Source of the DNA: Desulfatitalea alkaliphila
GTDB lineage: Bacteria; Desulfobacterota; Desulfobacteria; Desulfobacterales; Desulfosarcinaceae
Assembly: GCF_022968795.1 (NCBI RefSeq)
Contig: NZ_JALJRB010000030.1
Location: forward strand, 1-52,767
Reading direction: 5' to 3'
Length of the DNA stretch: 52,767 nucleotides
Shown here: piece by piece, positions 42,406 to 52,489 of the stretch
Layout: each line of letters begins with the position of its first letter
How positions within the stretch are numbered: the stretch's first letter is position 1
Notes under the pieces: generated by a model
What the model saw: only the letters and a program-made list of their open reading frames with translations
Told to the model about the DNA's origin: nothing
Databases searched by the model: none
Program-made: the position numbers and the translations under genes

Positions 42406-43179
42406 TTACCGCCGGAAAAGGAGGTCCACCACATTGCGCACATATTGCTCGTCGGAGATCCCGGCCAGCGCCTCGGCGGGGAAGGCTGCTTTGCGCCGGA
42501 ACAGGTCAGCCATGAGGGCGAACAGATCCACGCGTGCTTCAGGGGTCAGCAGGTCACGGCGCAGCAGGGCCTGCAAGGCCGTATCGGCCTCCACCGGTGC
42601 CACCTGTTGGCGCAGGCGGGCGGCCAGGTGGGGATAGGCCCGCAGGGAGTTGTGGCGGTTGCGGTCCAGGACGGCATCGATGCGCGGCGCGGCCAGGCGA
42701 CGGGTCCGCACCACCACGGTGTTGGCCGCCAGATCGCCCAACCGCTGGGCATGGCGACTGATCAGGCAGGCCAGGCCGCCCACGATGTAGAACAAGGGCA
42801 GGCTGTCCACGGCCCGCAGCAGATTGCGGATGACGATCTGGCTGAAGCGCAGTGGCAGGGCCCGCATATCCATGACGCGCAGGTGAAACAGCCGCTTGCC
42901 GAGGGTTTGACCGTTCCAGAACCACTCCAGGACGATGCCGTAGCCGATGTAGCAGATGAAATAGAACAAAATGGAGAAGGCCCGCGAGAGGTCCTGACTA
43001 AACACCCCCAGCAGGGCGGCGCCCATCTGGATGATTTTGGCCGCGGCCAGCAGGCAGACGGCATCCAGCAGCCAGGCCATGCAACGCACGATGGGCCCGG
43101 CCAGGGGCAGGGAGAAGAAGACCCCCTCGGGGGTGCGGATGGTCAGCAGATGGGAAGTGGTGGCGGTTGGCTGGATCAT
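42406..43179 (-). CDS. RDD-family membrane protein
   Basis: This 257-residue protein has an RDD domain: AWLLDAVCLLAAAKIIQ for the first helix with the Asp, YGIVLEWFWNGQTLGKRLFHLRVM, then RNLLRAVDSLPLFYIVGGLACLI and the closing QRLGDLAANTVVV. The C-terminal 90 residues are soluble and helical. It is the last gene of the long minus-strand operon and starts within the stop of the SpoIIM gene (ATGA). RDD proteins commonly occur with MoxR/DUF58 clusters; function unknown. Confidence 0.85.
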   Translation of the reverse strand: MIQPTATTSHLLTIRTPEGVFFSLPLAGPIVRCMAWLLDAVCLLAAAKIIQMGAALLGVFSQDLSRAFSILFYFICYIGYGIVLEWFWNGQTLGKRLFHLRVMDMRALPLRFSQIVIRNLLRAVDSLPLFYIVGGLACLISRHAQRLGDLAANTVVVRTRRLAAPRIDAVLDRNRHNSLRAYPHLAARLRQQVAPVEADTALQALLRRDLLTPEARVDLFALMADLFRRKAAFPAEALAGISDEQYVRNVVDLLFRR

Positions 43180-44273
43180 CCGTTTCCTTTCTCACCCCCC
43201 ATGGGCAGCAGGAGGCCTTTGTTCGTCCCATCCGCGGTTGCGCGCTGCATCCCCTTGCCCTGTCGCGCTGGGGCGATTTTGCGGCCACCCCGCCCTGCAT
43301 AGCGCAGAAACAGCACCAGCAGCAGCAGTTCCGCCGCGCCGAAGGCGATTTTGATTTCATAGGCGATGATGGGGGCGTGGTACTGGGAGAAAAAGGCTTC
43401 CACCACCCCGGCCCATACCAGCATCAGGGCCACGCCGCCGATGAGGGTGACCACGTCGGGACCCACGGTGCGCAACCGGTCGGCCATGGGTTTGTTCGAG
43501 GCGACGCCGATGAGGGCCCCTGCCAGCAGCAGCCCGGCCTGGCCGGCCAACAGGATGGCAGGGATCTCCACTACGCCATGGGGCAGCAGCCAGCCGGCCA
43601 GGAACAGGCTCTCGCCGGCGCGCACGTAGTCGGCCGCCACGGCACCCAGCATGACGCCGTTGCTGAAAAGCACAAGGACCGTGCCGATTCCCCAGGTCAT
43701 GCCCAGGGCGAGCACCAGGATGGAGACCCGGGTGTTGTGGGTCATGAGAAAAGCCGAAAAAGTGCTTTTGCTTCCTTCAAGCCGGTCGTGTTCTCCGGCG
43801 TCCTCTTCTTGGGCCACGCGTTCGGAGGGATCCATCAGCAGGTGGGGAAAGGGCATCAGGATCGCCTTGGCCTCCGGGTCGAAGAGGATGGCCGCGCCCC
43901 CGAAGAGGCTGCCCAGCAGCATGACGCTCAGGCTCAGGGCAAAGGCGGCCCGCCGTCGGCGGAAAGCGTTGGGAAAGATGCGCCATAACCAGCGCAAGGG
44001 TGCGAAGCGCACCGGTTTTTGCCGGGCGCCGTAGACCAGTCCGTAGGCGCGGCCCACCAGGGATTCCAGATAGTCGTGGGTAGCCTGTTCGGTGGCGTAG
44101 GTGTCGATCTTGGCCAGATCGGCCGAGGCCCGCTGGTAGAGGTAGTGGAGCCGCTGGATGTCATCGAAGGACATGCGCCGGTAGGGGTCGCGCTCCTGGC
44201 GCGCCAGCACTTGTTCCAATTCTTCCCAGAAGGGCTGCTCGCCGCGGATGAATTTTTGCAGATCGATGATCAT
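43176..44273 (-). CDS. SpoIIM-family (stage II sporulation protein M-like) membrane protein
   Basis: This 365-residue protein has a soluble N-terminal helical region (1-100; QLHYLYQRASADLAK-type stretch) and about six membrane segments. HNTRVSILVLALGMTWGIGTVLVLFSNGVMLGAV and LLPHGVVEIPAILLAGQAGLLL carry the conserved N-x-R, N-G and H-G-x-x-E features of the SpoIIM/COG1300 family. This organism is unlikely to sporulate; the family occurs broadly in RDD-MoxR operons. ATGA overlap with the following gene. Confidence 0.87.
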   Translation of the reverse strand: MIIDLQKFIRGEQPFWEELEQVLARQERDPYRRMSFDDIQRLHYLYQRASADLAKIDTYATEQATHDYLESLVGRAYGLVYGARQKPVRFAPLRWLWRIFPNAFRRRRAAFALSLSVMLLGSLFGGAAILFDPEAKAILMPFPHLLMDPSERVAQEEDAGEHDRLEGSKSTFSAFLMTHNTRVSILVLALGMTWGIGTVLVLFSNGVMLGAVAADYVRAGESLFLAGWLLPHGVVEIPAILLAGQAGLLLAGALIGVASNKPMADRLRTVGPDVVTLIGGVALMLVWAGVVEAFFSQYHAPIIAYEIKIAFGAAELLLLVLFLRYAGRGGRKIAPARQGKGMQRATADGTNKGLLLPMGGEKGNG

Positions 44274-44286
44274 GGGCGCTCACGCT

Positions 44287-45654
44287 CTACAGCAGTTGTC
44301 GTTGTTTGATTTCCATATACTGGCCGATGAGTTGGCTGCACAGCCGGTCCTTGTCCAGCAGGGCTAGGTCGGCGCCCGATTGCCGCAGCCGCCGGCGGGT
44401 GTCGTTCAAGGCGCTCCAAGTCATGTGACCCGCCAGATGTTCGTAGATACCCGCCGGGCTGTGCACGTCGTCCGAGGAGAAAAGGGGGTGCGCCCCCGGC
44501 GGCCGCAGCATGTTGACCCGCACCACATGCTGCCGGGTGCCGGCGCGCATGGCGCCGATGAAGCTTTCGGCCATCAGCGGGTCGTCCAGATGGGTCAGGA
44601 AGAGCAGCAGGGCCCGCTTGCGCACCCGGGTACCGAGGAAGGCGAAAAGTTCATCGAAGTCCGGTGAAACGGTTTGCGCCATGCGGTTGTAGAGCGCTTC
44701 GCGGCAGGCGTTGTAGTGGGCGCGCCCCCGGCCGGCCTTGATGAGGCAATCGGGGCGGGCGCCGAAGATGACCAGGCCGAGGCGGTCGCCGGCCCGGTCG
44801 GCGGCCAGGGCCATCACCAGGCAGGCGGTGATGTAGCGTTCGAAGATGGTCTCCGCCATGGCTTCCCCGGTCGCCGTTCTCTGTCGACGCCGGTCGCGTC
44901 CGAAGGCGGCGTTGCGGGTGCTCAACCGCGAGGCGTCTAAAATGACGTAGATCTCTTGGGACTGCTCCACCTGGTAGACCCGGGTGACCGGAAACCGGCG
45001 CCGGGCCGTGGCCTTCCAATCCACATCCTCATAGTTGTCGCCTGGTAGATAATCGCGCAGCTGCTCGAATTCGCGCCCTTTGCCCACCTTGCGCACGGTG
45101 CGCCAACCCCACTCCCGGCGGTCGAACAGACCCAGGATATGCTGTCGGTTGCCGGTCAGGTTGGGATAGACCCGGATTTCCACGTCCAAGGCCAAGCGGC
45201 GGCGCATGCCCCACAACCTCAAAGGGGAGGGCAGCTCGATGTGGCACGCCGTGAGCGCAAACCGACCGCGCCGCAGGGCGCGACAGGGCCACCGCAGGTG
45301 GTGTCGTTGTTGACCGGCCGCCAGATGGATCGACGCCACGGCACGGTCGCTGACGATGGCCGCCGGCAAGGCCGGGCCGATGCGTAATGTCAACGCCGCC
45401 GTCTGCGGCTTGATCACTTGCAGACCGATCAGCGCCGCTTGTTCGGCGGTCATGCGCACCAGCGGCGGCGCGTCGATCGCAATGCCGGCCAACCGCCGCC
45501 GACCGGCGACGGCGTCCACCGCCGCCGCCAGTCCCAGTAGCAAGGCAATGGCGAGAGCGGCCGGCTCCCAGGCCGGATCGCGGGCCACGGCCACGGCTGC
45601 GGGCAGCAGGAGCAGGGCCGTGAGGGCGATCAGTTTGAGGCGCGGCACCATCAT
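44287..45654 (-). CDS. DUF58-domain protein
   Basis: This 455-residue protein has two N-terminal membrane helices (about 7-50) and then a DUF58/von Willebrand-A-like domain. The DUF58 box is clear: [30 protein letters not shown] (residues about 190-220), followed by [10 protein letters not shown] (MIDAS-like Asp-x-Ser) and later [13 protein letters not shown]. Such proteins are partners of MoxR ATPases, probably in chaperone-like assembly of other complexes. The ATGATG start overlaps the moxR stop. Confidence 0.9.
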   Translation of the reverse strand: MMVPRLKLIALTALLLLPAAVAVARDPAWEPAALAIALLLGLAAAVDAVAGRRRLAGIAIDAPPLVRMTAEQAALIGLQVIKPQTAALTLRIGPALPAAIVSDRAVASIHLAAGQQRHHLRWPCRALRRGRFALTACHIELPSPLRLWGMRRRLALDVEIRVYPNLTGNRQHILGLFDRREWGWRTVRKVGKGREFEQLRDYLPGDNYEDVDWKATARRRFPVTRVYQVEQSQEIYVILDASRLSTRNAAFGRDRRRQRTATGEAMAETIFERYITACLVMALAADRAGDRLGLVIFGARPDCLIKAGRGRAHYNACREALYNRMAQTVSPDFDELFAFLGTRVRKRALLLFLTHLDDPLMAESFIGAMRAGTRQHVVRVNMLRPPGAHPLFSSDDVHSPAGIYEHLAGHMTWSALNDTRRRLRQSGADLALLDKDRLCSQLIGQYMEIKQRQLL

Positions 45655-46616
45655 CGGGGAACGGTCACCTCCTGCAGCAGCTGTTCGATCACCTCCTCGA
45701 CGGCCAGCCCTTCAATTTCGTATTCGGGCCGCAGAATAATGCGGTGGCCCAACACCGGCACCGCCAAATCCTTGATATCGTCCGGGGTGACATAATCCCG
45801 ACCCGCCAGGGCCGCGGCGGCGCGGCTGCCGAGCAGCAGGGCCTGGGTCGCACGGGGGCCGGCGCCCACCAGCACGCCGGGATGGGTGCGGGTGCGGCGC
45901 ACGATGTCCACCAGGTAGGCCGTCAATTCGTCCTTGACCCGCACGCTGTTCAATTGCCGGCGCAGGCCGCCGAGCACTTCGGGGGTGATGACCGGGCGCA
46001 CGGCGCCGCTGTTGAGCACCGCCTCAGGGGCTTCATCGCCCAGCATGCGCCGGGCCAGTTGCAACTCTTCGTCCCGTTCGGGGTGGGTCATGGGGATCTT
46101 GAGCATGAAACGGTCCATCTGGGCCTCGGGCAGCGGGTACGTGCCCTGCTGCTCGATGGGGTTCTGGGTGGCGAAGACGGTGAAGTTGTCAGGCAGCGCC
46201 CGGGTGCGGCGGTCGATGCTCACCATCCGCTCCTGCATGGCCTGGAGCAAGGCCGACTGGGTCTTGGCCGGTGCGCGGTTGATTTCGTCGGCCAACAGGA
46301 AAGTGGTGAAGATGGGGCCTTTGACCAGGGCGAAACTGCCCTTCTGCATGTTGAAGACATGGGTGCCGACGATGTCCGCCGGCATCAGGTCGGGGGTGAA
46401 CTGGATGCGCCCGAATGCGCAACCCAACACATGGGCCAGGGTGCGCACCAGCAGGGTTTTGGCCACTCCGGGAACGCCCTCGATCAAGGCGTGATGGTTG
46501 GTGAAGACGGCGATCAAGGCGCTGTCGATCACCTTGTCCTGGCCGATGATCACCTTGGCGATCTCCTGCCGGGCGGCGGTCAGCACATCGGTCAATGGCG
46601 TGTCGTTGGCGGTCAT
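45651..46616 (-). CDS. MoxR-family AAA+ ATPase
   Basis: This 321-residue AAA+ ATPase has Walker [10 protein letters not shown] (about 47), Walker [15 protein letters not shown] (about 107), sensor [23 protein letters not shown] and sensor 2 [11 protein letters not shown]. It probably remodels client proteins together with the DUF58 partner encoded next. The start is ATG 46616; the in-frame extension to 46781 runs into the neighbouring gene. ATGA overlaps on both sides indicate strict translational coupling. Confidence 0.95.
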   Translation of the reverse strand: MTANDTPLTDVLTAARQEIAKVIIGQDKVIDSALIAVFTNHHALIEGVPGVAKTLLVRTLAHVLGCAFGRIQFTPDLMPADIVGTHVFNMQKGSFALVKGPIFTTFLLADEINRAPAKTQSALLQAMQERMVSIDRRTRALPDNFTVFATQNPIEQQGTYPLPEAQMDRFMLKIPMTHPERDEELQLARRMLGDEAPEAVLNSGAVRPVITPEVLGGLRRQLNSVRVKDELTAYLVDIVRRTRTHPGVLVGAGPRATQALLLGSRAAAALAGRDYVTPDDIKDLAVPVLGHRIILRPEYEIEGLAVEEVIEQLLQEVTVPR

Positions 46617-47866
46617 TGCGGGTTTCCTTGTTTGAGAAGTTGACAGATTCGGCGATAGAGCCCGACCGGATCCTTGCGACGCGTCGCGGCGTCGGTCTGT
46701 TCCAGCAGGGCTGCCACCCGGGCCACCCGTTCCTCCGGTATGCGGTGGATGGCGGGGCCGGCGCGCCAGGCCGCGTGACACACCGCGATCAGGTCAGCCA
46801 CTGCAACATGGCGCTGCATCAGCGCAATCCATCCATCCTGCGCGCCTTGATCGATGGCGCTTTGTACCCTGTCGGCCGGCGGTGCGGGTGGCTCGGGCAC
46901 CAGGGGGGCGGCATGGCGCCATATGATCAGCAGCGCCAACAGCAGCAGCGCGGCCGCCGGCGCCTGCAGGCGGAATTTGCGCATTAAACCGGCAATGCCC
47001 GGCTGTTTGGCCAGGCCCAGGTGAAATTCATCCACGACCAGCAGGTTGGGCAGCTGGAGCCACCAGGTCAGCAGCGCGCTGTAGCGGTGCTCGCGCAGCG
47101 CTTCGTTGCTGAGCAGGTAACTGTCGCCGGCCAGCACCACGGTGCCTCGGCCCCAGGTGCGCTGTAGCATCACCGGGCGGTCGTGCCAGCGGTAGATCAC
47201 TTGCCAATCGGGGTGGTCCGGGGCGAAGTGCTGTGGCGCACGCCAGGGGATGCGGTCCGGCAGGGTGGCCGGCGCGCCGCCGGCGCGGACGGCGAAATCA
47301 TCCAGGTCACCCGAAGGGGCCGGCAGCAAGGAGAGCCCGAGAAGGTCCAGCAGGTGGGTGTCATTGTCGCTTTGCACAGGGGCGGAGGGAGTCACATCGT
47401 CGCCTGCGGCGGCGTCGCTGTCCGTTCCATCCGTCTGCGCCGTTGTTTCCGCCGCGTCGCTGGGCGCCGTGTGTGCTCCCGGGTCTTCGCGCAGCACGGA
47501 TCCGGGCGGGACCAAGGTGACGACCAGCCGGCCGCCCCCCTCTTCCAACTGCTGCAGCAGTCGTTGCCAACCCGCCATCTCCAGGAAAGGGGCGCGGCCG
47601 GTCACGCCGCTGACCAGGAAGGTGGTATCGGCCGTGAGGACCAGTTGGTCCAGGGGGCGGAAATGGCGTTGTGCCTTGCCATGGGTCAGCGCCTGCACGC
47701 TTTCGAACAGTACTTGGGTGCCCAAAGGATCGCCGCGCAGGGAAGAGTAGGGCGGGTAAAGGTCGCCCGCCTGGAAACGCAGCCAGAAGAGCCAACCCAC
47801 GCCCAGGATGAACACGGCGGTGCAAACGGCAATCGCCACCAGGGTTTTACGCGTCGGAGCGGACAA
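46613..47866 (-). CDS. DUF4350-domain membrane protein
   Basis: This protein of about 417 residues has an N-terminal anchor ([20 protein letters not shown]), an extracytoplasmic DUF4350 domain ([24 protein letters not shown], and [22 protein letters not shown]) and a second membrane helix (about 315-335) before a cytoplasmic tail. An Asp/Thr/Ala-rich insert lies at about 125-170. The start is taken as TTG 47866 because AGGAAAGGA precedes it by 9 nt and the overlap with the upstream gene is then only 20 nt; an ATG start at 47950 would overlap by 104 nt. Typical component of MoxR-DUF58-DUF4129 operons. Confidence 0.75.
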   Translation of the reverse strand: MSAPTRKTLVAIAVCTAVFILGVGWLFWLRFQAGDLYPPYSSLRGDPLGTQVLFESVQALTHGKAQRHFRPLDQLVLTADTTFLVSGVTGRAPFLEMAGWQRLLQQLEEGGGRLVVTLVPPGSVLREDPGAHTAPSDAAETTAQTDGTDSDAAAGDDVTPSAPVQSDNDTHLLDLLGLSLLPAPSGDLDDFAVRAGGAPATLPDRIPWRAPQHFAPDHPDWQVIYRWHDRPVMLQRTWGRGTVVLAGDSYLLSNEALREHRYSALLTWWLQLPNLLVVDEFHLGLAKQPGIAGLMRKFRLQAPAAALLLLALLIIWRHAAPLVPEPPAPPADRVQSAIDQGAQDGWIALMQRHVAVADLIAVCHAAWRAGPAIHRIPEERVARVAALLEQTDAATRRKDPVGLYRRICQLLKQGNPQ

Positions 47867-49502
47867 GGGCGGCGATCCTTTCCTGGTCGGCGATGAAAGC
47901 GGACAATTGGTTTTCGGCCACCGGGTGCTTACCGTACCAGGCTTTTTCAAAGGCGGTCATGCAGCGGGAGAAGCAGGCCAGTAATTCCGGTTCGGCCTGG
48001 GCGCGCCGGGCCAGTTCGTTGCGGTACTCACGGTTCGATTTGAAGCGTGCCAGGGCGACGCGGCCGGCGTCGCCCAGTTGGGACAGCACGGCCAGGAAGA
48101 GGGCCCGCAAGGCCGCGCGCGGATCGTCGCGCGCCATCAAATCCCGGGCCAGGGTCAACCAGCGGTCACCCGGCAGATCGGCGGCGCTGAGGGTTTCGTC
48201 GTGAATATCCACATGCGGTTGTACTTGCGCGGCGACCGGACGGCGTTGGGTGGCGCGGCGGGACGACCACCAGCGGTGCAATCCCATCAGCAGCAATAAA
48301 AGCAGCAGTGCGCCGATCAGATAGAAGACCAGCCGGATGATTGGTCGCCAGTCCCTGCCGCCACCCAAGCGCTCCGTGGGTTGGGAAAAGCGCCGATCAA
48401 GCCAATCGACAACGGCTTCGATCCAGCGATCCACAGCCGCCACCGCCCCTATGATCCGCTCCGTCAACCACTCCAAGGTGCGCGCCACCCAGCCCGTGGC
48501 TTCATTGTCCGTTTCGGCAGGCGGCTTTTCTCGCGGCAGGCGCCAGGCGAAGCGGCGGTCCTGCAACAGGCGGTCGATGGTGTCGTCCAGGCGGCTTGCA
48601 TAGCCTGTCCCTTCGGTTGCGTTGGCGGTGTCGGCCTGCGCCGGCGCCGGCAGGGCGATGGTCGCAAGACAACCCCACACCAGCAGCAAAGCGGCGCCCT
48701 TTAAATACGGTTTAATGGCGGCCCGCAGGTCGGCGCCGCTGCTGCGGGCGGTGCTGTGGAAACAACGCAGCGTATAGGCCGCCTTGATCAGCGGATCGAT
48801 GCAGGCATAGGTCAGGGCGCAGACGGTGGTCAGAAAGGTGGTGTTGGTGATGGCCCGCAGGCCGCCGAAGGTGAAGGGGCTTTCGATGTCCAGCAGCCAC
48901 TTGGCCAAGTAGGGCAGCAACATCAGGCCGGTCATCAGATTCAAGCAAACGATCAGACCGAAAACCGAAAACAGGGTCAACAGCAGGTGATTCTGACCCG
49001 GCCAGGCAAGGGCCTGTGCCCGGGCTTCGCGTACCGCTTGTTTCAAGGAAAGGGTGTCCCGTCCGTCGAGCACGGTCAGGTTTTGAAAAAACGCATAGAC
49101 CCAGGCCAATGGCAGCACAATGAGCGCCGCAATGGGCAGCAGCACCAAGCCGCCGGCATGCAGGGCGGTTTGGCGCAGGGCGGTGGCCCGCCAGCGCCGC
49201 CGCGACCAAGGTGCGTCGACGGTACCGTGCAGCGCGTTCCACAAGCGGCGGCAAAAGCGTACCTGCCACACTTTCATCCATATGAACAGCAGAGCCAGTC
49301 CGCCCGCCGCCGGCGCCAGGTAGCGGTCGGCGTAAGGGTTGCGGCTCATGTCGGCCCAGAAGAAAAGCAGTCCCAGCAGAAAGGGGAGGGTGCCGATGTA
49401 GTAGGCGGCCAGCGCCGCGGCGCCTTTGCGGCGCAACAGATGAACGGCGTTTTCAGCCAGGGCCGGGGCGCCGGGGGCGCCATGGTCCGATTCGGTCGTC
49501 AT
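47847..49502 (-). CDS. DUF4129-containing multispan membrane protein
   Basis: This 551-residue protein has an N-terminal block of about six membrane helices (30-300), then an extracytoplasmic segment (about 300-395), another helix (about 400-420, LVFYLIGALLLLLLLMGLH) and a C-terminal DUF4129-like helical domain (DPRAALRALFLAVLSQLGDAG, then RFKSNREYRNELARRA). DUF4129 often ends transglutaminase-like membrane proteins, but no transglutaminase domain is present here. The start is ATG 49502, overlapping the previous stop. Confidence 0.75.
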   Translation of the reverse strand: MTTESDHGAPGAPALAENAVHLLRRKGAAALAAYYIGTLPFLLGLLFFWADMSRNPYADRYLAPAAGGLALLFIWMKVWQVRFCRRLWNALHGTVDAPWSRRRWRATALRQTALHAGGLVLLPIAALIVLPLAWVYAFFQNLTVLDGRDTLSLKQAVREARAQALAWPGQNHLLLTLFSVFGLIVCLNLMTGLMLLPYLAKWLLDIESPFTFGGLRAITNTTFLTTVCALTYACIDPLIKAAYTLRCFHSTARSSGADLRAAIKPYLKGAALLLVWGCLATIALPAPAQADTANATEGTGYASRLDDTIDRLLQDRRFAWRLPREKPPAETDNEATGWVARTLEWLTERIIGAVAAVDRWIEAVVDWLDRRFSQPTERLGGGRDWRPIIRLVFYLIGALLLLLLLMGLHRWWSSRRATQRRPVAAQVQPHVDIHDETLSAADLPGDRWLTLARDLMARDDPRAALRALFLAVLSQLGDAGRVALARFKSNREYRNELARRAQAEPELLACFSRCMTAFEKAWYGKHPVAENQLSAFIADQERIAALVRSDA

Positions 49503-49846
49503 TGGCTGCGCCACCAATCGGCCTGCCATACGGCCCCCTCGTGAAATTCATGGGGAATGGCCAGCAGCATCCAGCCCAGCAGATAGAAGAGGACCCAGAT
49601 CAGCGCCAACCCGCCGCCTCCTTGCAGCCAGGGCCACCAGCGGACCCACCAGCGGCCGCGGCGGACGGTCTTGGCGGCGGTTTCGCGGGCCAGGCAGCTG
49701 CTGCACAACATGCGATCGTCGTGTTCGGTGACGCACTCGCGGCAGAAAAAACGCCGGCAGGCCGGGCAGCGTGCCACGGCCTCACGGGCCGGATGGTGAA
49801 AACAGTGCTGCCGGGCGACCCGATCCCTGTCGACCATGGGGCTCAC
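49499..49846 (-). CDS. B-box-like zinc-finger membrane protein
   Basis: This 115-residue protein has an N-terminal zinc finger of B-box type: CFHHP (C-x2-H), ARCPAC, FFCREC, LCSSC, all with C-x2-C/H spacing, and one C-terminal membrane helix (LALIWVLFYLLGWMLLAI). It is followed by WW-rich segments. GTG 49846 overlaps the upstream stop (GTGA); ATG 49837 is an alternative. A second protein in the operon (50830-51393) has the same finger. Function unknown; a metal-binding sensor or scaffold is possible. Confidence 0.7.
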   Translation of the reverse strand: MSPMVDRDRVARQHCFHHPAREAVARCPACRRFFCRECVTEHDDRMLCSSCLARETAAKTVRRGRWWVRWWPWLQGGGGLALIWVLFYLLGWMLLAIPHEFHEGAVWQADWWRSQ

Positions 49847-50826
49847 CGTTTGCCTTGCAGGGTTGCCGCCGCCAGCCCCACCGCTCCCAGGGCCAGGGCG
49901 CCGGCGGCAAATCCGGTCAGCAGCGCCCAGCGCACCGGCCCTGCCGTGACGTGCAAGGCCAGGAACGATTGGATGAGGGACCAGTAGTCAAAAGCCAGTT
50001 CCGGATGGCGTATGGTGGCGTACATATACATGCCGTAGGCGAAGACGCCGTTCAAACAGGCCAGCACCAGGGTCAACCAGGTGGCCGTGACCAGCAAGGT
50101 GCCCCGGGCGGCGGCATGGCCGCGCACCAGAGCGGTGATCGCCAAAACCAGTGTCGTTACCAGGGTCGCCGTGCTCAAGGCCGCCAGGTACGGCTGCTGC
50201 AGCCACAACAGTAGGCCGCCGAACAGTCCGTGAGTGATGGCCACCGTGAACAGTATTTGGTGGAGCATCGGCTTGAAGGGCGGTGCAAGCGGGTCGTTCA
50301 TCCGCGCACCGGTGGTGTCCGCACCGATGTCCACCGTCGCGGCCGGCGGCCGGTCCGACGGGGCGGGGGGGCGGTAAACCCCCTGGGCCTTTTCGGCCTG
50401 GGCTTTGATCCGATCGAGCACCTTGATTGCCTGCCGTTCACGGATCTGTGTGGTCAGCCGTTCGCGCTGTACCGCGGTTTGAATGAACACTTCGCAACAG
50501 GGGCCCTTGACCAGATGGAGCAAAAGGCACAGGCCCCAGACCAGGGTGAAACCTTCCAGCACAAAGCCGCTGCTACCGAGTGTCAGGGCCATGGCGCCGG
50601 TGATCAGCGCCAAGCCGCCCCAGAAGGCGCTCCACAAATGGTGCAGGCGGTTGCGGCGCATTACCAGGGCCTGGATGTCTTTGAAATAGAAGCGCCTGTA
50701 GGTCTCCTGCATCATGGTGTGCTCGACCCACAGCAGATGGTCGGCGCCTTGCCAAAGGGTGCGCCGGTTGAAAAGGGACATCCAGCGGCCCGGCAACTTT
50801 TCATAGGGTTGGGGTCGGCGGGCCAA
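49843..50826 (-). CDS. Uncharacterised membrane protein
   Basis: This 327-residue protein has about six predicted membrane helices: two at about 68-108 (SAFWGGLALITGAMALTLG, then FTLVWGLCLLLHLV) and four in the C-terminal half (from about 188). A charged cytoplasmic loop (about 108-180) separates them. No family recognised. Start is TTG 50826: GGAGG lies 7 nt upstream, and this start leaves 3 nt after the preceding stop. Its place inside the tightly packed operon suggests it works with the zinc-finger proteins. Confidence 0.65.
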   Translation of the reverse strand: MARRPQPYEKLPGRWMSLFNRRTLWQGADHLLWVEHTMMQETYRRFYFKDIQALVMRRNRLHHLWSAFWGGLALITGAMALTLGSSGFVLEGFTLVWGLCLLLHLVKGPCCEVFIQTAVQRERLTTQIRERQAIKVLDRIKAQAEKAQGVYRPPAPSDRPPAATVDIGADTTGARMNDPLAPPFKPMLHQILFTVAITHGLFGGLLLWLQQPYLAALSTATLVTTLVLAITALVRGHAAARGTLLVTATWLTLVLACLNGVFAYGMYMYATIRHPELAFDYWSLIQSFLALHVTAGPVRWALLTGFAAGALALGAVGLAAATLQGKR

Positions 50827-50829
50827 GGT

Positions 50830-51393
50830 TCAGCCTCCAATATACAGGATCAGCAAAACAATCCAGGCGACCAGTTGGGCGCCGGCCAACACCGATGCGG
50901 TCACGGCCCGCCAATGCCCCTTGGGCAGGACGGGCGACGGGGTGCGCCAGTGGCGCACCGCGAAAAAGAGGGCCGCCGGCGCGGTGAGCAGCGTCGGAAA
51001 AACCATCAGGGCCGGCCAGAAGGCCAAATGCAGGGCGATCTCGTCCCGGCGCAGATAGCGCTGCTGGAGCGCGCCGATTTTGCGCTTGTCCCGGCCGGCC
51101 TGCAGGCAGGCCATGCAGATGGTGCGCCCCTCGAGGGCCACTTGACACACCTCGCACAGCAGGCGCCCGCAGTCCGCGCAGGGCGCCACCGCCAGTTGTC
51201 CGGGGTGGTGGAAGCATTCCGCCCGACCTTGAGCGGCCGCACCGAGATTGCCGGCCCCCTGCCCGTCGTTGGCCCAAAAGGCGTTGAACAGGTCGATTCT
51301 GAGCAGGGAGCGGCACCCGGGGCAAGACGCCGCACGGCCGGTGTTGACGGTCTCGGGGCCTTGGATGGTGTGACAATGGGGGCAGGCGATCAT
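50830..51393 (-). CDS. Zinc-ribbon plus B-box-like membrane protein
   Basis: This 187-residue protein opens with a zinc ribbon (IACPHCHTI, then SCPGCRSLL), continues with a B-box-like finger (CFHHPGQLAVAPCADC, LLCEVC, ICMAC; residues about 60-97), and ends with two membrane helices (about 125-145 and 165-185). The finger parallels that of the 49499-49846 gene, suggesting duplication within the operon. No catalytic motif is seen. Confidence 0.7.
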   Translation of the reverse strand: MIACPHCHTIQGPETVNTGRAASCPGCRSLLRIDLFNAFWANDGQGAGNLGAAAQGRAECFHHPGQLAVAPCADCGRLLCEVCQVALEGRTICMACLQAGRDKRKIGALQQRYLRRDEIALHLAFWPALMVFPTLLTAPAALFFAVRHWRTPSPVLPKGHWRAVTASVLAGAQLVAWIVLLILYIGG

Positions 51394-51412
51394 TGTGAGT
51401 TACCGGCTCCCG

Positions 51413-52252
51413 TCAGTTGCGCACCACACGGGTGCTGCAGATACGGTCGTGGAGGCTGCGCTTTTCGTTGTCGAAAGCCGCCATCAAATATCCGATCAGC
51501 AGGATCATGGCGCTGATGAATTCGGCAAAGTAGCGCCCCAGGCCGCGCAGGTAGCTCACCCGGGTCCCTTCGGCGGTGACCACCTTGAGTTTGCAGGCCA
51601 TTTTACCCGGTGTGGCGCCGAAGCGGCCGAGGAAAAAACTGGTGTAGAGCGCCGGAATCAGAATGGCGATCAACTGCTGCAGGCCGAGCAGCCACATTGC
51701 ACCGGAGGTGAAGAACGCCTCGGGATCGTCATAACTCGGTGCGGAGGTGGTGACCAGCAATCCCATGGCGCCGACCAAAATGGCTTGGAAAATGCCCAGG
51801 ATCAGATAGTCGATGATTTTCGCGCCGAACCGCACCCAGAAACCGGCGTATTGCATCACGGCCCCGGTAGCGACACCCTCTTTGAGGCGTTGCACGAAAA
51901 GCGGTTTACAGGCGGCGCAGATCGCCTGGCCGTCGAACCACACCACCTGCGTTTCGGGCGAAGAGCGGTGGCATTGGGAACAAACGACGGTTTCGCTGCG
52001 CAACACCGCTTCCGCGGGGGGTGGTGCCGGTGCGGCGGAAGGTTGTGGGGGCGGTTCCGGCGGGGTGTCCGCGGGAGGCTGCGAAGCGGCTCTTTTAGCG
52101 CCGACCAACTCCGCCAGGGGACGCCATTGCGCCATGGTGGTGTTGCGCACCAGGGTCCGGCCGTTGATCTTTTTGGCATGCACCAGTTCCTGCAGGCGGT
52201 CTTTGCCGACGGGTCCCACTTCCTGGGTGCCTTCCTTGTAAAACCACATCAT
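51413..52252 (-). CDS. GYF-like / zinc-finger / RDD membrane protein
   Basis: This 279-residue protein begins with a GYF_2-type domain (WFYKEGTQEVGPVGKDRLQE, then INGRTLVRNTTMAQWRPLAEL; residues 1-50), then a Pro/Ala-rich linker (about 55-85), a short two-CxxC zinc finger (VCSQC...ICAAC), and an RDD domain (GFWVRFGAKIIDYLILGIFQ, then RFGATPGKMACKLKVV and LHDRICSTRVV). It is the first gene of the ten-gene operon. ATG 52252 is chosen with GAGAGGAG 9 nt upstream; TTG 52255 is also in frame. Confidence 0.82.
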   Translation of the reverse strand: MMWFYKEGTQEVGPVGKDRLQELVHAKKINGRTLVRNTTMAQWRPLAELVGAKRAASQPPADTPPEPPPQPSAAPAPPPAEAVLRSETVVCSQCHRSSPETQVVWFDGQAICAACKPLFVQRLKEGVATGAVMQYAGFWVRFGAKIIDYLILGIFQAILVGAMGLLVTTSAPSYDDPEAFFTSGAMWLLGLQQLIAILIPALYTSFFLGRFGATPGKMACKLKVVTAEGTRVSYLRGLGRYFAEFISAMILLIGYLMAAFDNEKRSLHDRICSTRVVRN

Positions 52253-52489
52253 CAATCATGCTCCTCTCTTTTGCAGACGGCACCGCAACCCGGCACACTG
52301 CCTGCGCCGGAATGGATTCCGGAACTTTAATACGGTCCCGGCCGTCGGGATTGCATGTTACATGTTAAAGGATTTACAAGCCTTCGAAAATGAAAACAGA
52401 TGAATAACTTCAGGACCATAGCAAAATGATCGGTGGATGGGCAAGTTAAAATTATGCCCTGCCGCAATTCCTTTAGATGGCAATGGATA
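52253..52489 (-). other. Upstream region of the GYF/RDD-MoxR operon
   Basis: This region should contain the operon promoter. On the minus strand a TTGTAA box near 52381-52376 is followed by the direct repeat TAACATGTAACATG, but no strong -10/-35 pair is visible. No gene was seen. Confidence 0.3.
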
